61,999 nucleotides of DNA. Source: an uncultured Azospirillum sp. (lineage in GTDB: Bacteria; Pseudomonadota; Alphaproteobacteria; RF32; CAG-239). The stretch spans positions 1-61,999 of the forward strand of contig UQMA01000005.1 in assembly GCA_900542055.1 (NCBI GenBank), written 5' to 3'. Shown one piece after another: positions 59,613-61,999 of the stretch. A program made the translations under genes and the position numbers. The notes beneath the pieces are model-generated. The model did no database searches, was not told the DNA's origin, and saw nothing but the letters and a program-made list of their open reading frames with translations. Every line of letters begins with the position of its first letter. The first letter of the stretch is position 1.

Positions 59613-60116
59613 ATGTCAAATTTAAATTATTATCTGCGTATGAATGCATTTTTTAAATTTATCGGTGCTCATGATGAAAAAATTTCAAAAGTAGAGTTAA
59701 GCGTTATTGCCTGCATTGCAATATGTGCCTGCTTTCTTTTTATTTTTTCTTTGTCATTGGAAGACAAAAAATCGAGTGTTGCTTTGTTTTTTATGATTAT
59801 TTTAGGACTGCTTTCCCTGCGGTTTTTCTTAGTGTTTTTGGCGAATTACATAGCATTCGGCAAAAAAATCAAAGAAGCAGAGAAACAGCTTGAAAAAAAG
59901 TTTGGAAAAACTAAAGACGATTTTTTGAACAAGACAAACGCCGAATTTGCTGTAATAAACAGAAATCTGCAAATTGATGCCGTCAAATTCGGATTGTTGT
60001 TTCTTCCGGTCGGCTTTTTAGGATGGCAGGTTGATTGGTGGCCTATTTTTCACAATGTAAAAGAATGGCTCGCCTCTTTGGTAAATATTTTCATTGGAAT
60101 GTTTACCGCATTATAA
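59613..60116 (+). CDS. Hypothetical membrane protein, 167 residues
   Basis: Three hydrophobic helices (about residues 29-47, 55-77 and 125-165 with a break) flank a charged, coiled-coil-prone segment (about 82-110, KKIKEAEKQLEKKFGKTKDDF). No family recognised. There is no SD; the predicted leader is very short, so near-leaderless initiation is possible. An alternative ATG at 59640 also lacks an SD. It is followed by a clear terminator. Confidence 0.72.
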   Translation: MSNLNYYLRMNAFFKFIGAHDEKISKVELSVIACIAICACFLFIFSLSLEDKKSSVALFFMIILGLLSLRFFLVFLANYIAFGKKIKEAEKQLEKKFGKTKDDFLNKTNAEFAVINRNLQIDAVKFGLLFLPVGFLGWQVDWWPIFHNVKEWLASLVNIFIGMFTAL

Positions 60117-60136
60117 TTAATTCTGTCTAAAATGTT

Positions 60137-60173
60137 AAAACTGCGAAATCATAATTGATCTCGCAGTTTTTTT
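60137..60173 (+). terminator. Terminator after the 59613 gene
   Basis: Perfect 10-bp stem AAAACTGCGA/TCGCAGTTTT with a 14-nt loop and T-tail. Confidence 0.82.
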
Positions 60174-60207
60174 ATAATCTGTTTTAAAATTGAAAATGCT
60201 TTATACG

Positions 60208-60236
60208 TTGACCAAGATGCAAAAAAATGATACAAT
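60208..60236 (+). promoter_or_regulatory. Candidate promoter of the 60270-60844 gene pair
   Basis: TTGACC (60208-60213), 17-bp spacer, TACAAT (60231-60236). Confidence 0.55.
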
Positions 60237-60269
60237 TATTTATTGAATTTAATTTGAAAGGCTTAAAAT

Positions 60270-60557
60270 ATGAGCGAAGCTGCAAAAAAAGGCGTTGATA
60301 TCGCCACCACTTTAGCAAAATACGGCATAAAAGGCGCCGGAATTGCCATACGGTGCGGAGCGAGAGCATCGGGAGCAATGTTGAGCGAAGTAGGCAGTAT
60401 GGCTTCTTATTTTTCAGGTTGCAGTTTAGGAAACAGCATAGGGAATTTTTTAATATCCGAATCTCAAAAAGCCCTTAATTCCGTAACTAAAAAAGCAGAA
60501 AATATCGGCATTTCCGGAATTAACGCATTAGCTGCAAAAGTCAAGAGCAGACTTTAA
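60270..60557 (+). CDS. Small Gly/Ala-rich amphipathic protein
   Basis: A 95-residue protein rich in Ala, Gly, Ser and Ile with spaced glycines (KYGIKGAGIAIRCG; GSMASYF; GNSIGNF), suggesting amphipathic or membrane-associating helices, but no clear transmembrane segment or signal peptide. Two cysteines (29 and 51). No family recognised. SD AAAGG is well placed. Its stop overlaps the next start (TAATG), so it and the 60557 gene form a coupled pair of equal length. Confidence 0.7.
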   Translation: MSEAAKKGVDIATTLAKYGIKGAGIAIRCGARASGAMLSEVGSMASYFSGCSLGNSIGNFLISESQKALNSVTKKAENIGISGINALAAKVKSRL

Positions 60558-60844
60558 TGAAAAACGCTGAAGATTATCAGGTTATTGTCGCGGATGACGG
60601 CAAAATTGCCGTTATTATTTCTGCTTGCAATGGTCTACCCTCTTCTCATCCTTATATCTTATATAAAAAGGAGCTGACAGCAGCTTTACTTTATAGAACA
60701 AGCGCCGATATTATTGTCTTGGATAAATTGCACGAACAAGCGATGAAAATTTTTGAGAATGCCGACAAAGTTGTTGTAATTGAAGCCGATTATGCAAGCA
60801 AAACTGCTGTTTACGATTATGAAGCCAGAATTATACATGAATAA
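60557..60844 (+). CDS. Small acidic alpha/beta protein coupled to 60270
   Basis: A 95-residue soluble protein with alternating strands and helices (YQVIVADDGKIAVIIS; KVVVIEADYASKTAVYDYEARI) and net negative charge. No family recognised. Translation is coupled to the upstream gene by a one-base overlap. The opposing character of the two partners recalls toxin-antidote or secreted-immunity pairs, but nothing in the sequence proves this. Confidence 0.7.
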   Translation: MKNAEDYQVIVADDGKIAVIISACNGLPSSHPYILYKKELTAALLYRTSADIIVLDKLHEQAMKIFENADKVVVIEADYASKTAVYDYEARIIHE

Positions 60845-60875
60845 TTTCGTCTGGTAACTTTTATTTACTTAAGAT

Positions 60876-60918
60876 TAAAAAAATCCCCTTTTGCATAAAA
60901 GCAAAAGAGGATTTTTTT
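60876..60918. terminator. Bidirectional terminator
   Basis: Stem AAAATCCcCTTTTGC with its near-complement, with one mismatch, and A/T flanks. It serves the 60844 gene rightward and overlaps the stop codon of the 60917 gene leftward. Confidence 0.85.
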
Positions 60919-61657
60919 AGTGTTCAAAGTCAACGGAATAAGCCACATTGTGCACAACAGATTCAAATGATGGTTGTTTTTTTATCGAATCGACGATTTC
61001 TTTCGATACTTCGCCCATCAAATCACCGTTGTTTGAAAATTTTTGCCACTCAACGCCGTTTCCAGCTAACAAATACTCTTCAGTAACCACACTTTTGTGT
61101 TTTTTGATTAAAGTATTTATTTTTTCGGTAACAAAAATCACCTGTGAATACTCATTTGGCAAAATTTTCATTCCATCAAAAGAGTACATTCCCCAACTTA
61201 AATTTTGTTGATACATAATGGCATGTTTACCATAAACAATTTTAAAGTTTTGGCAAGGACCTATAACTTTGCCTGATTCTGCTAAAAGCACATACGCTTT
61301 GCCATCTTCGTCTTCAATTGAAAAATATGGCTCTGAGTCATTTTCACAAAAGATAACCGATGATTTTTTCACTTCAGGCAAAATACTGTCACCACTGACA
61401 GTAAAGAGGTCTATACTACTGTTGTCATAGTAATAAGCCACAATGTAACCAGCTTTTTCTTCGACACTGTAATACTTGGCATCACGAAAGACAACACCCA
61501 TACTGTCACAAATTCCAACTTTTTTACAACCATCCACGCGTTCAACATAAGATGTAAAATTGGTTTTGCCGATTTCTGCGTAATCCTTTTTTTTGTCATG
61601 AAATGTCAAAAAACCGACAATCAAAACAAATGCCAAGAAAATAAATATTTGCTTCAT
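60917..61657 (-). CDS. Unrecognised membrane-anchored protein, SD-less cassette
   Basis: About 246 residues from the ATG at 61657 (another in-frame ATG lies at 61666). One N-terminal hydrophobic helix (about 3-20) acts as anchor or signal; the rest is beta-rich and recalls WG-repeat-like propellers (VGICDSMGVVF; LSWGMYSFDGMKILP), a weak resemblance. The 25 bases before the start are almost all A and T with no SD. Codon use favours GGT, AGT and GTC more than neighbours. It has its own promoter and terminator, as do the cassettes at 2208, 5480 and 26334. Confidence 0.75.
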   Translation of the reverse strand: MKQIFIFLAFVLIVGFLTFHDKKKDYAEIGKTNFTSYVERVDGCKKVGICDSMGVVFRDAKYYSVEEKAGYIVAYYYDNSSIDLFTVSGDSILPEVKKSSVIFCENDSEPYFSIEDEDGKAYVLLAESGKVIGPCQNFKIVYGKHAIMYQQNLSWGMYSFDGMKILPNEYSQVIFVTEKINTLIKKHKSVVTEEYLLAGNGVEWQKFSNNGDLMGEVSKEIVDSIKKQPSFESVVHNVAYSVDFEH

Positions 61658-61699
61658 AAATTGCATAATAATTAGTATTAAAAATTTTTATTGTAAATT

Positions 61700-61728
61700 A
61701 TGATACATCGTTTTTTATTTTTTTGCAA
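61700..61728 (-). promoter_or_regulatory. Candidate promoter of the 61657 gene
   Basis: On the minus strand, TTGCAA (61723-61728), 17-bp spacer, TATCAT (61700-61705). Confidence 0.5.
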
Positions 61729-61753
61729 GCAGTTAGACAAAAAAATATCAATT

Positions 61754-61999
61754 TCAAGGTTCAAAAACTTCTCCACAAATACACGGAACGGGAACGCCAG
61801 TTGTAAATGGAAAGCTAATAGGTAAAAGATTTAAACGTCGAACCGCCCAAAAAGCAGCAGCCTGCGCATCTATAGCATCTACATTCCACCCTTTTTCGGC
61901 AGTTGTTTTAACTGTTGTTTCAGGCAGCCTTTGTCTTAAAAAACGCATTAAAGTCGGATTTTTTGCTCCGCCGCCGCAAACATAAACTTCTATCGGCGG
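61754..61999 (-). CDS. anmK: Anhydro-N-acetylmuramic acid kinase, C-terminal part
   Basis: About 81 residues remain; the start is outside the window. VYVCGGGAKNPTLM, GWNVDAIDAQAAAFWAVRRL and LPISFPFTTGVP are the C-terminal motifs of AnmK, which phosphorylates anhMurNAc released during peptidoglycan recycling. The identified portion runs to a normal stop codon. Identity is confident; completeness cannot be judged. Confidence 0.9.
   Translation of the reverse strand, partial: PPIEVYVCGGGAKNPTLMRFLRQRLPETTVKTTAEKGWNVDAIDAQAAAFWAVRRLNLLPISFPFTTGVPVPCICGEVFEP

Noticed and set aside
1..61999. tRNA and rRNA genes
   Set aside because: I looked for T-arm motifs and conserved rRNA stretches in the gaps on both strands and saw none; a dedicated scan (tRNAscan-SE, barrnap) would settle it.

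Overview
The window reads as a chromosomal segment of an AT-rich, diderm alphaproteobacterium, probably an uncultured host- or gut-associated lineage. The evidence is lpxC, bamD, an Mla-type lipid transporter with a STAS-MlaE fusion, carD, an ATP12-family chaperone gene, apaG, miaA, recX, a type A RNase P RNA and a mraZ-rsmH-ftsL-ftsI cluster. Most genes carry a clear Shine-Dalgarno (SD) sequence and use AAA and GAA codons heavily. I found no rRNA or tRNA genes, no CRISPR array and no complete insertion sequence. The lineage assignment is inference from gene content.

Layout. 1-13: start of a leftward gene at the edge. 172-2007: ppiD-like periplasmic foldase. 2208-13340: mixed accessory region with an odd-codon single-gene cassette, an orphan secreted HExxH protein, a phosphoethanolamine-transferase-like enzyme, a CorC/TlyC-type protein, a serine recombinase with a 28-bp dyad upstream, a membrane metallophosphoesterase behind a MerR-type 19-bp-spacer promoter, the decayed tail of an SMR efflux pump, and a glycosyltransferase-epimerase pair. 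13483-18665: second accessory block with a secreted Cys/His hydrolase-like protein, DUF1189- and HdeD-like membrane proteins, an HNH-nuclease toxin candidate followed by a SUKH-type immunity candidate, and a PH-domain protein with a prion-like tail. 18820-21280: fucO-like alcohol dehydrogenase, then a three-gene ECF sigma module whose architecture recalls CnrYXH. 21335-25784 (leftward): MlaE-MlaF-MlaD-lipoprotein plus a short FtsK-type motor.

26409-31951 (leftward): rnpB, lpxC, bamD, recN, gltX, mutT. 32109-35702: mraZ operator, mraZ, rsmH, ftsL, ftsI; the cluster stops there. 35699-42378: orphan secreted proteins, mreB, ddl-miaA, a DUF3108-like protein and a U32 peptidase-family tRNA-modification gene. 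42387-49698 (leftward): pentapeptide protein, rarA, zeta-like kinase, rluC-like, asmA-like, ATP12, acyP. 49770-59348: recX, lipoproteins, apaG, a GC-richer structured intergenic element, an autotransporter, carD, trmL and an ileS that looks eukaryotic-type. 59613-61999: small orphan genes, another odd cassette, and the 3' part of anmK.

How the parts work together: much of the window serves envelope building and surveillance (LPS, outer-membrane assembly, phospholipid transport, septal peptidoglycan, a putative ECF envelope-stress circuit). The most promising candidates for something undescribed are: (i) the membrane-protein/ECF-sigma/LTxxQ module with its own ECF-like promoter; (ii) the HNH toxin-SUKH pair; (iii) four scattered single-gene cassettes (2208, 5480, 26334, 61657), each with its own sigma70-like promoter and terminator but an AT-only start region lacking an SD; and (iv) the structured RNA-like element near 51.6-51.8 kb.
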